From VRUE01 sp963753245 (GTDB taxonomy: Bacteria; Actinomycetota; Thermoleophilia; Solirubrobacterales; 70-9), in the NCBI GenBank assembly GCA_963753245.1, contig CAVWBK010000002.1, forward strand, positions 558,001 through 622,000: a stretch of DNA of 64,000 nucleotides, read 5' to 3'. Below the pieces are notes generated by a model that was given only the letters and a program-made list of their open reading frames with translations, did not search any database and had not been told where the DNA came from. The translations under genes were made by a program, and so were the position numbers. Shown here in pieces: positions 50,156 through 61,999 of this stretch; position 1 is the first letter of the stretch, and each line of letters opens with the position of its first letter.

Positions 50156-50389
50156 TCAGGCGCGGTACTCGTATTTGAGCTTGCCCTCGGCAAGCTCTTC
50201 GAGCGCGACCGAGAGATAGTTCCTCTCGTTGCCGGTCTCGACCATCGGCGGCGGGTACTCGCCAAAGCTGCCCTCGCCGAGGTTGTGGAAGTAGCTGTTT
50301 ATCTGCCGCGCCCGCTTGGCCGAGACGACCACCGCGGCATAGTGCGAGTCGGCGTGAACGAGGAGTTTGTCAACGCGTGGTTTGATCAT
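50156..50389 (-). CDS. rpoZ: RNA polymerase omega subunit
   Basis: A 77-residue omega subunit that stabilises RNA polymerase beta'. The family signature is VVVSAKRARQINSYF and ALEELAEGKLKYEYR. ATG at 50389 overlaps the gmk stop (ATGA). The gmk-rpoZ-coaBC order is highly conserved in actinobacteria. Confidence 0.94.
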   Translation of the reverse strand: MIKPRVDKLLVHADSHYAAVVVSAKRARQINSYFHNLGEGSFGEYPPPMVETGNERNYLSVALEELAEGKLKYEYRA

Positions 50390-50964
50390 TGCTCGCCGGA
50401 GTCTAGAGGTAAGCCGAGCTCGGCGCGCACGATCTCCTCCAGCTCGCCACCGGCGCGGCCGAGATCCGCGTTGACGACCCGGTGATCAAAGTCACCCTGC
50501 ACGGCGAGCTCCAGTTCGGCCGTCTCGAGGCGAGAGTCGATCGCCTCGGCCGAGTCGGTGCCCCTGCCCTCGAGGCGACGACGCAGGTCGGTTGGATCGG
50601 GTGGCGCGATGAAGATCTGGACCGAATCGGGCCGAGCGGCCCGCACCTGTTGGGCACCCTGGACCTCGATCTCGAGCACCACCGACTTGCCGCTGGAGAG
50701 ACAGCGCTCGACCTCCGAGCGCAGCGTGCCGTAACGGTTGCCGCTGTAGCTGGCGAACTCAAGGAAGTCTTTTGCCGCGGCCAGTCGATCGAACTCCTGG
50801 GCGTCTAGGAAGTGATAGTCGCGCCCGTCGACCTCGTCTGGGCGCGGCTCTCGGGTGGTCGCCGAGATCGACAGCTCGAGGTTGGGGACACGCTCCATCA
50901 AGCCCCTTATCAGGGTCCCCTTGCCGACCCCCGATGGGCCCGTGATTACGAAGACCTTTGCCAT
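50386..50964 (-). CDS. gmk: Guanylate kinase
   Basis: A 192-residue guanylate kinase converting GMP to GDP. Walker A is ITGPSGVGKGTLIRGL; the GMP-binding region is SISATTREPRPDEVDGRDYHFL and YSGNRYGTLRSEVE. The ATG at 50964 (MAKVFVITG) gives standard length; in-frame sequence upstream has no family similarity. The 131 bases between gmk and mihF hold no gene, and no clear terminator was seen there. Co-transcribed with rpoZ and coaBC. Confidence 0.95.
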   Translation of the reverse strand: MAKVFVITGPSGVGKGTLIRGLMERVPNLELSISATTREPRPDEVDGRDYHFLDAQEFDRLAAAKDFLEFASYSGNRYGTLRSEVERCLSSGKSVVLEIEVQGAQQVRAARPDSVQIFIAPPDPTDLRRRLEGRGTDSAEAIDSRLETAELELAVQGDFDHRVVNADLGRAGGELEEIVRAELGLPLDSGEQ

Positions 50965-51095
50965 TGTCAATTCAAGACGGACATCCAAACCAAACAGGTC
51001 CGTCGGACGCGGGAGCAACCCGTACCGGAGCTCGGACTGTATGCGAAGAACGGTGCACTGAAGACCGTCGCGAGCCGCTGGGCGCGGCAGGCCGA

Positions 51096-51428
51096 CTAGC
51101 GGTGCAGCAGGCTGACCAACTCGGTGCGCTGGCGCTCGGAGAGCCCACCGATCGTCTTCGAGGGCGAGATCCGGCACTGGTTGAGGATGCGGTTCGCCTT
51201 GACCCGACCGTACTTCGGGACGGCAAGAAGCATGTCGAAGACCTTGGCGGTCAACACGTAGTCGGGCGGATCCAAAAGCAGCGCGTGGATGCTGGCCTTA
51301 CCGGCTTTCAGGTCCTTCTTCAGCTTGGCCCGCGCGGTGCGGATGTCGTTGGCCCGCTTGAGCGCGTCCATCCTCTGGTCCAGCGACCTCTCGGGGGCCG
51401 CGGCGGAGGTCTTGACTGGGGCGCTCAT
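51096..51428 (-). CDS. mihF: Actinobacterial integration host factor (mIHF)
   Basis: A 110-residue DNA-binding protein of the mIHF family, a nucleoid-associated factor specific to actinobacteria. Residues 24-45 form a helix (RMDALKRANDIRTARAKLKK) and the C-terminal half has a helix-two-turn-helix element (VPKYGRVKANRILNQCRISPSKTIGGLS). No Shine-Dalgarno precedes the ATG at 51428, and a TATACT -10 box lies 11 bases upstream, so the transcript is probably leaderless. The gene is upstream of gmk, as in other actinobacteria. Confidence 0.92.
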   Translation of the reverse strand: MSAPVKTSAAAPERSLDQRMDALKRANDIRTARAKLKKDLKAGKASIHALLLDPPDYVLTAKVFDMLLAVPKYGRVKANRILNQCRISPSKTIGGLSERQRTELVSLLHR

Positions 51429-51438
51429 GTGGGCGGCG

Positions 51439-51466
51439 AGTATAGCCGCGGCCCGAGCACGCGCAA
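51439..51466 (-). promoter_or_regulatory. Promoter of mihF, probably leaderless
   Basis: On the minus strand TTGCGC (51461-51466) and TATACT (51439-51444) are separated by 16 bases. Transcription would begin near 51432, within a few bases of the mihF ATG at 51428, leaving no room for a ribosome-binding site. Confidence 0.6.
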
Positions 51467-51519
51467 GCACATTTACGCCATTCCCGCGAAATTCACCTAG
51501 ACCTCGACTCGAGGTCGAG

Positions 51520-52401
51520 TTACGTAACCAACGAGCTGCGCGCTGCACGCAGCTCGGTGAGCTCCGCGGCGATCCGGCGCCCGGCCAGCGGGTCGCGAAA
51601 GCTCTCGGTACCGACCGCGACCAGCTGCGCCCCAACGTCGAGCATTTCGAGCGCGTCGGCCCCGCTGGCGATGCCTCCCATGCCGATCACCGGCAGACTG
51701 ACAGCGGCCGCCACCGCGCGCACCTGGGCGACCGCCACCGCGCGCACCGCGGGGCCCGAGAGGCCACCGTGGCCAGCGGCGATGCCGGGGCGCCCGCTGA
51801 GCGGATCGATCGCGCTCGCCTTCAGGGTGTTGATCAGCGAGATCGCGTCCGCCCCGGCCCCCTGGGCGGCGAGCGCGACGGCCGCGGGATCAGCGACATT
51901 TGGAGTCAGCTTGACGATCAGCGGTTTGGCGCTCAGCGGCCGCAGCGCTTCTAGCAGGGCAGCGGTCTCGCTGGGCTGCTCGCCGACGATCAGACCCGAA
52001 TGGACATTGGGGCAAGAGAAATTGAGCTCGATCGCGGCGATCTCCTCGCGCTCGCCAATTCCGACCAGGAGACGCGCGAACTCCTCCCTGCTGGTTCCCA
52101 TCACCGAGACGACAAGTGGCACCGGCAGCTCCGCCAACTGCGGCAGATCCTCGGCCAGAAACCCTGCCAGGCCCTTGTTCGGCAAGCCGATCGAGTTGAT
52201 CATCCCCGCCGTCGCCTCCCAGATCCGCTGTGGCTCGTTGCCGACGCGCGGCTCGGGGGTGATCGTCTTGGAGACGAAGGCCGCGAAGGGAAACTGAGCC
52301 AGCAGCAAATCGCCGTACACCCGCCTCGCCGCGATCGCGTCAAATGTTCCCGAGGCGTTGATCACCGGGCCGCTGAGTTCGATGCCACAGAGCTCAGCCA
52401 C
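51520..52401 (-). CDS. pyrD: Dihydroorotate dehydrogenase, class 1B (catalytic subunit)
   Basis: A 293-residue FMN-dependent PyrD that oxidises dihydroorotate in UMP synthesis. Motifs include NASGTFDAIAARRVYGD, NSIGLPNKG, ELNFSCPNVHSG (catalytic Cys), VKLTPNVAD and VIGMGGIASGADALEML with GTESFRDP near the end. GTG at 52401 (VAELCGIELSGPV) is chosen; it overlaps the pyrK stop by eight bases. The adjacent pyrK makes this a class 1B, NAD-linked heterotetramer. It is the last gene of the pyr operon. Confidence 0.92.
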   Translation of the reverse strand: MAELCGIELSGPVINASGTFDAIAARRVYGDLLLAQFPFAAFVSKTITPEPRVGNEPQRIWEATAGMINSIGLPNKGLAGFLAEDLPQLAELPVPLVVSVMGTSREEFARLLVGIGEREEIAAIELNFSCPNVHSGLIVGEQPSETAALLEALRPLSAKPLIVKLTPNVADPAAVALAAQGAGADAISLINTLKASAIDPLSGRPGIAAGHGGLSGPAVRAVAVAQVRAVAAAVSLPVIGMGGIASGADALEMLDVGAQLVAVGTESFRDPLAGRRIAAELTELRAARSSLVT

Positions 52402-53217
52402 CGGCGACGCCCGCAATCTGATCGGCACGCAGAACCGGGCCATCGACGCAAAGCCGCATGTAACCCCCTGCGGCCAGCGGCACCGCGCAGCCAAAGCAGG
52501 CGCCAAAGCCGCAGGCCATCGGCGACTCGAGTGCCAGCTCGCAGGCGACGCCGCGCTCTGTGCACATCTCCCTCACGGCCTCGAGCATCGCTGGCGGCCC
52601 GCAGGAATAGACCGCAGCCGCGTCGAGGTCATCGCCGGCGAGCATCGCGGTGAGCAGGTCGGTGACATAGCCGCGCTGGCCGAGATGGCCGTCCTCGGTG
52701 CTGATCCCAACCTCGCTGCAGCGAAAGAGGTCATCGAGCCCGCCCGAATGGGCTCGATCGCGAAAACCGAGCAGGACCCTGGCGGGGACGCCACGGCGGG
52801 CCAACTCACGGCGCCAAAGCGCCAGCGGTGCAATGCCGATCCCGCCCCCAACCAGGATCGCCCCGGCGAGGCCGCGACCGAGCTCGGCGGGGGCGGTGAA
52901 GCCGTTACCGAGCGGTCCATTGACCCAGATATGCTCGCCCTCCTCAAGCGAACAGAGCCGCCTGGTCCCGGGCCCGATCGCCTCGGCCAGAAAATCAAGG
53001 CGCAGGCCCCCACCGCCGGCACCGACGCCGGCGACCGAGAGCGCCCGCGGCAGGTAGGGACGCTCACCCTGGCTCCAGCAGCGCTGGGAGGCGAGCATGT
53101 AGAACTGGCCCGCCGCCGGCTCGGGGCCCTCCGCATCGCGCACTGAGAAGACTCGATAGCCGCCCGAGGCCCTGTTCGCGGTTACCTCGCAGAGCCTTCG
53201 CCCCAGCGGCGCGAAGC

Positions 53218-53221
<4 letters not shown>
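52394..53221 (-). CDS. pyrK: Dihydroorotate dehydrogenase electron-transfer subunit
   Basis: A 275-residue PyrK that passes electrons from PyrD FMN through FAD and a 2Fe-2S cluster to NAD+. FAD-binding RALSVAGVGAGGGGLRL, NAD-binding LVGGGIGIAPLALWRRELA, and C-terminal cluster cysteines in ESPMACGFGACFGCAVPL with a fourth in YMRLCVDGPV. GTG start overlapping the carB stop by four bases (GTGA). Its position between carB and pyrD fits the class 1B enzyme. Confidence 0.92.
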
Positions 53222-56328
<3,107 letters not shown>

Positions 56329-56344
56329 AGCTAGCGTCTCGTCC

Positions 56345-57454
56345 TCATCCGGCCAGCGCCAGGAAGCTGTCGAAGAGATGACGCGCGTCATGGGGTCCGG
56401 GGCCGGCCTCGGGGTGGTATTGAACCGTCGCCGCGGGCACCTCGAGGAGCGCCAGGCCCTCCACCGTTCGGTCGTAGAGGTTCAGGTGGGTGAGCTCCGC
56501 GGCGCCGAAGTCAGTCTCCCAGCGCAACGGCTGGTCGGACTCGATCCGTGACTCCCCGCCGGGGCCCTGGACCGCGAACCCGTGGTTTTGGGAGGTGATG
56601 TCGATGCGGCCCCCGGCCAGCTCTTTGACCGGGTGGTTTGCCCCGCGGTGACCGAAGGGGAGCTTGAAGGTCTGCAGTCCGACTGCCCGGCAGAGCAGCT
56701 GGTGGCCGAGGCAGATACCGAATAGCGGACGCTTGCCGATCAGCTCCCGAACGGTCTCGACGATGTAGCCCAAAGCCGCTGGATCCCCTGGGCCGTTGGC
56801 GAGAAAGATGAGGTCGGGCTCCTCGGCGAGCACCTCGGCGGCAGAGCTTGTGCAGGGCAAGAGGGTGACCCTGCAGTCGCGCTCACGCAGCTGGCGGACG
56901 ATGTTGAGCTTGACCCCGGTGTCGATCCCGACCACGTGCGGGCCGCTGCCGGGGAAGCGCACCGGCTCCGCCGGGGTCACCTCACGGGCGAGGTCGGCAC
57001 CGTCCATCGACGGCTCTTCCGCGATCCGCTTGCGCGCCTCGGTCTCAGACATCTCGGCCGGGAAGATCCCGCCGCGCATCGCGCCGCCCTCACGGATGTG
57101 GCGGACCAGGGCGCGGGTGTCGACCCCGCCGATCGCGCCCACTCCGCAGTCGCTAAGCCAGTCGAGCCAGCCCCCCTCCGCACTGGCCACGTCCTCGCCG
57201 TTCTTGGGGTCACGCATGATCGCCGCGCGGGCGTGCACCCGGTCGGACTCCATCGCCGCCGACGAGACCCCGTAGTTGCCGATCAGCGGATAGGTGAAGA
57301 CGATGATCTGCCCGGCGTAGGAGGGATCGGTCATCGACTCCTGGTAGCCGGTCATCGAGGTGTTGAATACGACCTCGCCGGTAATTGGCTCGCGCAAAGC
57401 ACAGAGATCACCATCAAAGCGACTGCCGTCCTCGAGCATCACGTAGCCGCCCAT
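56345..57454 (-). CDS. carA: Carbamoyl-phosphate synthase small (glutaminase) subunit
   Basis: A 369-residue CarA. The N-terminal CPSase_sm domain has FNTSMTGYQESMTDPSYAGQ. The C-terminal glutaminase has the nucleophile cysteine in LFGICLGHQLL and the His/Glu pair in VQYHPEAGPGPHDA. ATG at 57454 overlaps the pyrC stop (TGATG). It provides ammonia to CarB through the intersubunit tunnel. Middle of the pyrR-B-C-carA-carB-K-D operon. Confidence 0.95.
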   Translation of the reverse strand: MGGYVMLEDGSRFDGDLCALREPITGEVVFNTSMTGYQESMTDPSYAGQIIVFTYPLIGNYGVSSAAMESDRVHARAAIMRDPKNGEDVASAEGGWLDWLSDCGVGAIGGVDTRALVRHIREGGAMRGGIFPAEMSETEARKRIAEEPSMDGADLAREVTPAEPVRFPGSGPHVVGIDTGVKLNIVRQLRERDCRVTLLPCTSSAAEVLAEEPDLIFLANGPGDPAALGYIVETVRELIGKRPLFGICLGHQLLCRAVGLQTFKLPFGHRGANHPVKELAGGRIDITSQNHGFAVQGPGGESRIESDQPLRWETDFGAAELTHLNLYDRTVEGLALLEVPAATVQYHPEAGPGPHDARHLFDSFLALAG

Positions 57455-58824
57455 CAGCTCGCGACCTCCAGGGTGAAAGATCTGAGCCGGAAGGCCACCC
57501 GGCCGGCGGCGACGGTCATCAGCACCCGTCCGGTGAGCTCCCGGCCTGCGCACCAGGAATTGCTCGAGCGACTCTCGTATCCATCCTCGCCGACGGTCCA
57601 CTGGGCCCCGAGGTCACAGAGCACGACATTTGCCTCACTCCCCGGCGAGAGCGTCGGCCGTTGCAGGCCAAACGGAGCGGCACCCCCGGCCAGGCGCTCG
57701 ACCACCAACGCGAGCTCGATCGCGCCCGGCAGGACGAGTTCGGTATGGATCGCGGCAAAGGCTGTCTCCAGCCCCGTCACTCCCATCGCAGCCGCCTCGA
57801 AAGGGACCTCCTTTTCCTCGCTCGCGTGGGGCGCGTGGTCAGTCGCGATGCAATCGATTGTGCCCTCGCGCAGTGCCTCGAGCAACGCCTGGCGATCGAG
57901 CTCACTACGCAACGGCGGATTCATCTTGAAACGCATCGGATCGAGGCCTCTGACCTCCTCATCGGTGAGGCAGAGATGGTGCGGAGTCGCCTCGCCGCTG
58001 ACCTGCACGCCCGCCCCCTTCGCGGCGCGCAGCGCTTCGACTGACTCGCGCGCCGAGAGATGCTGGACATGAATCCGCCCCTCCTCATAGCCGGCCAGAG
58101 CAGCATCGCGGGCAATCATCGTCGACTCCGAGACAGCGGGGATCCCGGCCAGCCCGAGCGTTGCCGAAACCACCCCCTCGTGCATGACGCCGGTCCCCGA
58201 GAGCTCGGGGTTCTCCTCGTGCAAGGCGAGCGTCCCGCCGCAGAGCCGCTGGTATTGCAGAGCCCTGCGCATGATCGCGGCGCTACGAATCGGCAGACCA
58301 TCGTCGCTGAAACCCAGCGCACCCACCTCGCGCAGCTCGGCCATGTCGGTCAGATCGTCGCCCTCCATGCCACGCGTGACGGTGGCCAGAAACCCGACCG
58401 GCACCGAGGCCGAGGATCTGGCCGCCTCGCGCAGGGCCTCGACGTCGGCCGCGGTGGAGACCGTCGGGTCGGTGTTGGCCATCGCGATCACCCCGCAGAA
58501 GCCGCCGGCGGCAGCCGATCGGGTGCCGGTTTCGATGTCCTCCTTGTGCTCGTGGCCGGGGACGCGCAGGTGGACGTGGGGGTCAAAGAACGCCGGAAAT
58601 GCGTGCAGGCCACTGGCGTCGATGAGTTCGGCGCCATCTACGGCGGCGGAGCCCGGCGTCGCGAGCTCCGCGACGCGGCCGCCGCGCAGAACCAGGTCAT
58701 AGACCCCCTCGATCCCGGCCACCGGGTCGAGCAACGTCGCCCGGCTGAGGATCAGCTCCGCACCCTCACCCGGACGGGCGTCGAGCCGCTCGCCCAGCTC
58801 GGCAGCGGTCGCATCCACACTCAT
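57454..58824 (-). CDS. pyrC: Dihydroorotase, class I
   Basis: A 456-residue amidohydrolase that closes carbamoyl aspartate to dihydroorotate. Metal and substrate motifs are FFDPHVHLRVPGHEHKED, RIHVQHLSARES, SGEATPHHLCLTDEE, KMNPPLRSELDR and IDCIATDHAPHASEEKE. Its length and the PGHEHKEDIETG block fit class I enzymes, which often associate with PyrB. ATG at 58824 overlaps the pyrB stop (ATGA). Confidence 0.95.
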   Translation of the reverse strand: MSVDATAAELGERLDARPGEGAELILSRATLLDPVAGIEGVYDLVLRGGRVAELATPGSAAVDGAELIDASGLHAFPAFFDPHVHLRVPGHEHKEDIETGTRSAAAGGFCGVIAMANTDPTVSTAADVEALREAARSSASVPVGFLATVTRGMEGDDLTDMAELREVGALGFSDDGLPIRSAAIMRRALQYQRLCGGTLALHEENPELSGTGVMHEGVVSATLGLAGIPAVSESTMIARDAALAGYEEGRIHVQHLSARESVEALRAAKGAGVQVSGEATPHHLCLTDEEVRGLDPMRFKMNPPLRSELDRQALLEALREGTIDCIATDHAPHASEEKEVPFEAAAMGVTGLETAFAAIHTELVLPGAIELALVVERLAGGAAPFGLQRPTLSPGSEANVVLCDLGAQWTVGEDGYESRSSNSWCAGRELTGRVLMTVAAGRVAFRLRSFTLEVAS

Positions 58825-59792
58825 GCCGGCTGCCCGATCGGAGTCGGTTGCCCAGCGCCGTCCTCGCCGGCCGGGGTGGGCCCTGGGCTCTCGCCACTGG
58901 CCGCCGCAAGCAGCTCGTAGAGAATCGCCATCCGCACAACCAGCCCGGAGGCGACCTGCTCACCCATCAGGCATTGCGGCGAGTCGATCACCGCGCTGGA
59001 GAGCTCGACCCCACGGTTCACTGGGCCCGGATGCATGAGCAACTGGCGCGGCCCCAGTCGCCGTGAATCGATCTGGAAACGAGCTGCGTACTCGCGAATC
59101 GAGGGCACGAAACTCTCCTCCATCCGCTCGCGCTGCATGCGCAGGGCATAGACCACATCGGCCTCCTCAAGTCCCTCGAGCGAGTAGGCGACTCGGCAGC
59201 CCAGTTGCTCGATTCCCCGGGGAATCAGGGTCGGTGGCCCGCACACCGTGACCGCGGCGCCCATCGCCTGAAAGGCGGCGAGGTTGGAGCGGGCGACCCG
59301 ACTGTGGAGGACATCGCCAACGATCCAGATCTGTTTGCCCTCAAGTGAGTCAAGCCGACGGCGCAAGGTGAAGACATCGAGCAGCGCCTGGCTGGGATGC
59401 TCATGCTTGCCGTCACCGGCGTTGACGACCGCCGCCTCGCTCCAGGCGGCAACCAGCTTCGCGGCGCCAGCATGAGGGTGGCGGATCACGATCGCCGCTG
59501 GGTCATAGGCGGACAGCGTCGCGACGGTGTCCTTCAGCGACTCGCCCTTATCCACCGAGGAGCCGGCCGCCTTGATCGAGACGAGGTCGGCGGAAAGCCG
59601 CTTGGCGGCCAGTTCAAACGAGGAGCTGGTCCGAGTGCTCGACTCATAGAAGAGACTGACGATCGTGCGCCCGCGCAGGGTCGGCACCTTCTTTATGTCC
59701 CTTCGGCCGACCTCAGCGAAGCTCTCGGCGCGATCGAGGATCGCCTCGATCTCAGCGCGACTCAGCTCATCGATTGCGAGCAGGTGCCTCAC
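58821..59792 (-). CDS. pyrB: Aspartate carbamoyltransferase catalytic subunit
   Basis: A 323-residue PyrB that joins carbamoyl phosphate and aspartate. Carbamoyl-phosphate-binding YESSTRTSSSFE, the 80s loop AAGSSVDKGESLKDT, HPSQALLDVFTL, GDVLHSRVARSN and the 240s loop MQRERM. A proline-rich C-terminal tail (about 303-323, PGPTPAGEDGAG) is extra. No regulatory subunit PyrI is present. GTG start overlapping the pyrR stop. Confidence 0.95.
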   Translation of the reverse strand: MRHLLAIDELSRAEIEAILDRAESFAEVGRRDIKKVPTLRGRTIVSLFYESSTRTSSSFELAAKRLSADLVSIKAAGSSVDKGESLKDTVATLSAYDPAAIVIRHPHAGAAKLVAAWSEAAVVNAGDGKHEHPSQALLDVFTLRRRLDSLEGKQIWIVGDVLHSRVARSNLAAFQAMGAAVTVCGPPTLIPRGIEQLGCRVAYSLEGLEEADVVYALRMQRERMEESFVPSIREYAARFQIDSRRLGPRQLLMHPGPVNRGVELSSAVIDSPQCLMGEQVASGLVVRMAILYELLAAASGESPGPTPAGEDGAGQPTPIGQPA

Positions 59793-60352
59793 GCCGGTGT
59801 CCCCGCGATCCCGGCCGGCTCGGTGATCGTCACCTGATCGACTTCGTCGCTCTCCTCAAGCCGCACATTGACGCGCTCCTCGCGCGCGGTCGGCAAATTC
59901 TTGCCGACGTAATCGGGGCGAAAGGGAAGCTCTCGATGGCCGCGATCACAAAGCACCGCTAGCTGCACCCGCATCGGGCGACCGTAGTCAAATACGGCCT
60001 CGATCGCCGCCCGCACCGTGCGGCCTGTGAACAAAACGTCATCGACGAGGATCACCGTGCGCTCGGCGAGGTCGAAATCGATGTGGGAGGCGTGCACCAC
60101 CGGCTGAGCGGCCGGATCCTGAGCGCCAACGTCGTCGCGATAAAAGGAGATGTCGATATCGCCGATCGGCAACTCGACCTCGGTTAGCTCGGCAAGCATC
60201 GCGTGCAGTCGGCGGGCGAGCAGGGCGCCGCGCGTGTGGATCCCGATGATCGCCAGGCGCTCCGGCTCCGGATTCTTCTCGGCGATCTCGTGGGCGATCC
60301 GCCTCAGCGTCCGCCGCAAATCGTCGCGCTCAAGCACGACCTTTTCGCTCAA
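59789..60352 (-). CDS. pyrR: Pyrimidine operon regulator / uracil phosphoribosyltransferase
   Basis: A 187-residue PyrR. The PRPP-binding loop is TVILVDDVLFTGRTVRAAIEA; the N-terminal part LSEKVVLERDDLRRTLRRIA and IIGIHTRGALLARRL are typical. PyrR binds a leader RNA hairpin when UMP is high and lowers pyr expression. The start is TTG at 60352 with AGGAAGGAG seven bases upstream; a GTG at 60376 lies inside the regulatory hairpin and was rejected. It opens the operon with pyrB, pyrC, carA, carB, pyrK and pyrD. Confidence 0.93.
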   Translation of the reverse strand: MSEKVVLERDDLRRTLRRIAHEIAEKNPEPERLAIIGIHTRGALLARRLHAMLAELTEVELPIGDIDISFYRDDVGAQDPAAQPVVHASHIDFDLAERTVILVDDVLFTGRTVRAAIEAVFDYGRPMRVQLAVLCDRGHRELPFRPDYVGKNLPTAREERVNVRLEESDEVDQVTITEPAGIAGTPA

Positions 60353-60360
60353 CTTTTTGC

Positions 60361-60393
60361 TCCTTCCTGGCCTCACGGGGCCCGGTTAAAGGA
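60361..60393 (-). promoter_or_regulatory. PyrR-binding hairpin that sequesters the pyrR Shine-Dalgarno
   Basis: On the minus strand the six-base loop CCGTGA (60373-60378) fits the CNGNGA hexaloop of PyrR-binding loops, closed by GGCC (60379-60382) and GGCC (60369-60372). A lower stem TCCTT (60389-60393) pairs with AAGGA (60361-60365), with a purine-rich bulge between. The AAGGA arm is part of the Shine-Dalgarno for pyrR, so PyrR binding would block ribosome entry. An upstream GGGCCC (60396-60401) can pair with GGGCCC at 60378-60383 as an alternative fold. Confidence 0.8.
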
Positions 60394-60517
60394 CGGGGCC
60401 CAGCCTAGCAGCGGTGCAAGACAATCCGGGCCCGGCGTCGGCTATGACGACCGCCCTGCGATGGGTGAGGGCACAGGAGAAACGCTGATGCGGTGTCTGT
60501 CCGGGAGCCGGGAAGAC

Positions 60518-61531
60518 CTAGGATCGATCGGCCTCCACCCCGGCGGTCTGCTGCTCTGAGCCGGCCTCGGCCTCAGGGGCGCCGGGATGATCGCGGGCGC
60601 CGTTCGTAATCAGCCGGGGCCCGGCGCGCTCGGGGAAGGGGATCTCGATCAGATCAAAGTCACGCGGCGCCACGGTTGGCTCGAACACCTCCTTAGCCTC
60701 CTCCAAGACGGAGCCGACGTGATAGCGCGAGGAGATGTGGACAAGGGCCAGCATCTTCGCCTCGGCCTCGCGGGCAACTGCCGCCGCCTGACCGACCGTC
60801 GAGTGGCCGGTGTCGTGGGCGCGCTGGGACTCCTGCTCGGAGAAGCTCGCGTCGTGGATGAGCAGCTCCGCACCACGCGCCGCCTCGACCGTCGCCTGGC
60901 AAGGCCCGGTGTCACCGGTGATCGCGACTCGCCGACCGGCGCGCGGGGCACCCACCACCTGGTGCGGGGCAACCGAACCCGCGGTACCCTCGACCGACTC
61001 GCCACGCTGTAGCGCTGCGAACGCCGGCCCTTCTGGTACCCCGAGGCGCCGTGCCTCCTCGAGGTCAAAACGACCAGGTCGCTCATCCTCGACCAGGACG
61101 TACCCGCAGGCCCTGACACTGTGCTCAACCGGAAAGGGCCGAAGCTCACCGCCCTGCAGCTCAACCTCATCGCCGGGATCGAGTTCGACCAAGTCGAGCC
61201 TGAATCCGATCCTGCCGATCAGTCGCCCCAGGGTCTTGAAAAGGTCCTGCAGGCCACGCGGCCCGTACACGGTCAGCGGCGCTTCACGATCGGTGAGATC
61301 GTAGGTTTTGAGCAGACCCGGAAGGCCGAGAAAGTGGTCGGCGTGAAAGTGAGTCAGGTAGATCTCGTCGACCTGAACTAGCCCTAGAGAGCACTGCATT
61401 TGGCGCTGGGTTCCCTCGCCGCAATCGAACATCAGCCGTTCGCCCCCGCGCGCTACCAGCACGCTCGCCGTAGAGCGCCGCGCCGAGGGCACCGCGCCAC
61501 CGGTGCCGAGGAAGACAACCGAGAGATCCAT
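60518..61531 (-). CDS. rnz: Ribonuclease Z
   Basis: A 337-residue RNase Z that matures tRNA 3' ends. The zinc motif is YLTHFHADHFLGLPGLLKTY; other family motifs are SVVFLGTGGAVPSARRSTAS, FPVEHSVRACGYV and ITGDTGPCQATV, with LVHISSRYH and an alanine/glutamate-rich tail from about 305. ATG at 61531. The 141-base gap between its 3' end and pyrR contains the pyrR leader elements. Confidence 0.93.
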   Translation of the reverse strand: MDLSVVFLGTGGAVPSARRSTASVLVARGGERLMFDCGEGTQRQMQCSLGLVQVDEIYLTHFHADHFLGLPGLLKTYDLTDREAPLTVYGPRGLQDLFKTLGRLIGRIGFRLDLVELDPGDEVELQGGELRPFPVEHSVRACGYVLVEDERPGRFDLEEARRLGVPEGPAFAALQRGESVEGTAGSVAPHQVVGAPRAGRRVAITGDTGPCQATVEAARGAELLIHDASFSEQESQRAHDTGHSTVGQAAAVAREAEAKMLALVHISSRYHVGSVLEEAKEVFEPTVAPRDFDLIEIPFPERAGPRLITNGARDHPGAPEAEAGSEQQTAGVEADRS

Positions 61532-61542
61532 GGTCAGCGAGC

Positions 61543-61971
61543 CTACGCGACAGCGGCAAGCGCATCCTCGGTCCAGCGATCGAGCTCATATTCGCCCGCA
61601 TGGCGAACCCCCTTGCGCTGATTGTTTCGGGCCGGCTCGAGCCGCAACCGTCCCTCAAATGCCGGAACCGTGGTGACGGGCACCAGGTAGACGCCCCGAT
61701 CGGGCGGGTAGTAGACACCAAACACATCGGCCAGGCCGAGATAGGAGCGCCTGCCTCGACCGTGGTCTGTGGTCCTGCTGTTGAAGATCAGACATCCGCC
61801 GCGTGGCCAGGCGGTCTTGCACTGGACCCGAACAAATCTTTCATCTCTGATGCTCAGCACCAGGTCGTAGGCGTGCCCCTCTCCAAATGGGACCAGAACG
61901 TCAAAACCACGCTCAAGGAGAGCGCAGAGGACCTTGGCCTCACCGACGTTTCCCTTTCTCGGGATCCTCAT
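61543..61971 (-). CDS. PD-(D/E)XK-type nuclease family protein with an SOS-like box upstream
   Basis: A 142-residue protein with a restriction-endonuclease-like core: E11 in GNVGEAKVLCALLERG, D36 in HAYDLVLSI and QxK (Q50, K52) in VRVQCKTAW, resembling intron-associated or Holliday-junction-type PD-(D/E)XK nucleases. Such proteins cut or process DNA, but the substrate is not known. ATG at 61971. A palindromic GAAC-N4-GTTC box lies 29 bases upstream, so LexA control during DNA damage is plausible. It is 11 bases upstream of rnz on the same strand. Confidence 0.75.
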   Translation of the reverse strand: MRIPRKGNVGEAKVLCALLERGFDVLVPFGEGHAYDLVLSIRDERFVRVQCKTAWPRGGCLIFNSRTTDHGRGRRSYLGLADVFGVYYPPDRGVYLVPVTTVPAFEGRLRLEPARNNQRKGVRHAGEYELDRWTEDALAAVA

Positions 61972-61999
61972 CTCGTCAACCTAGATCCGTGATCGGATA

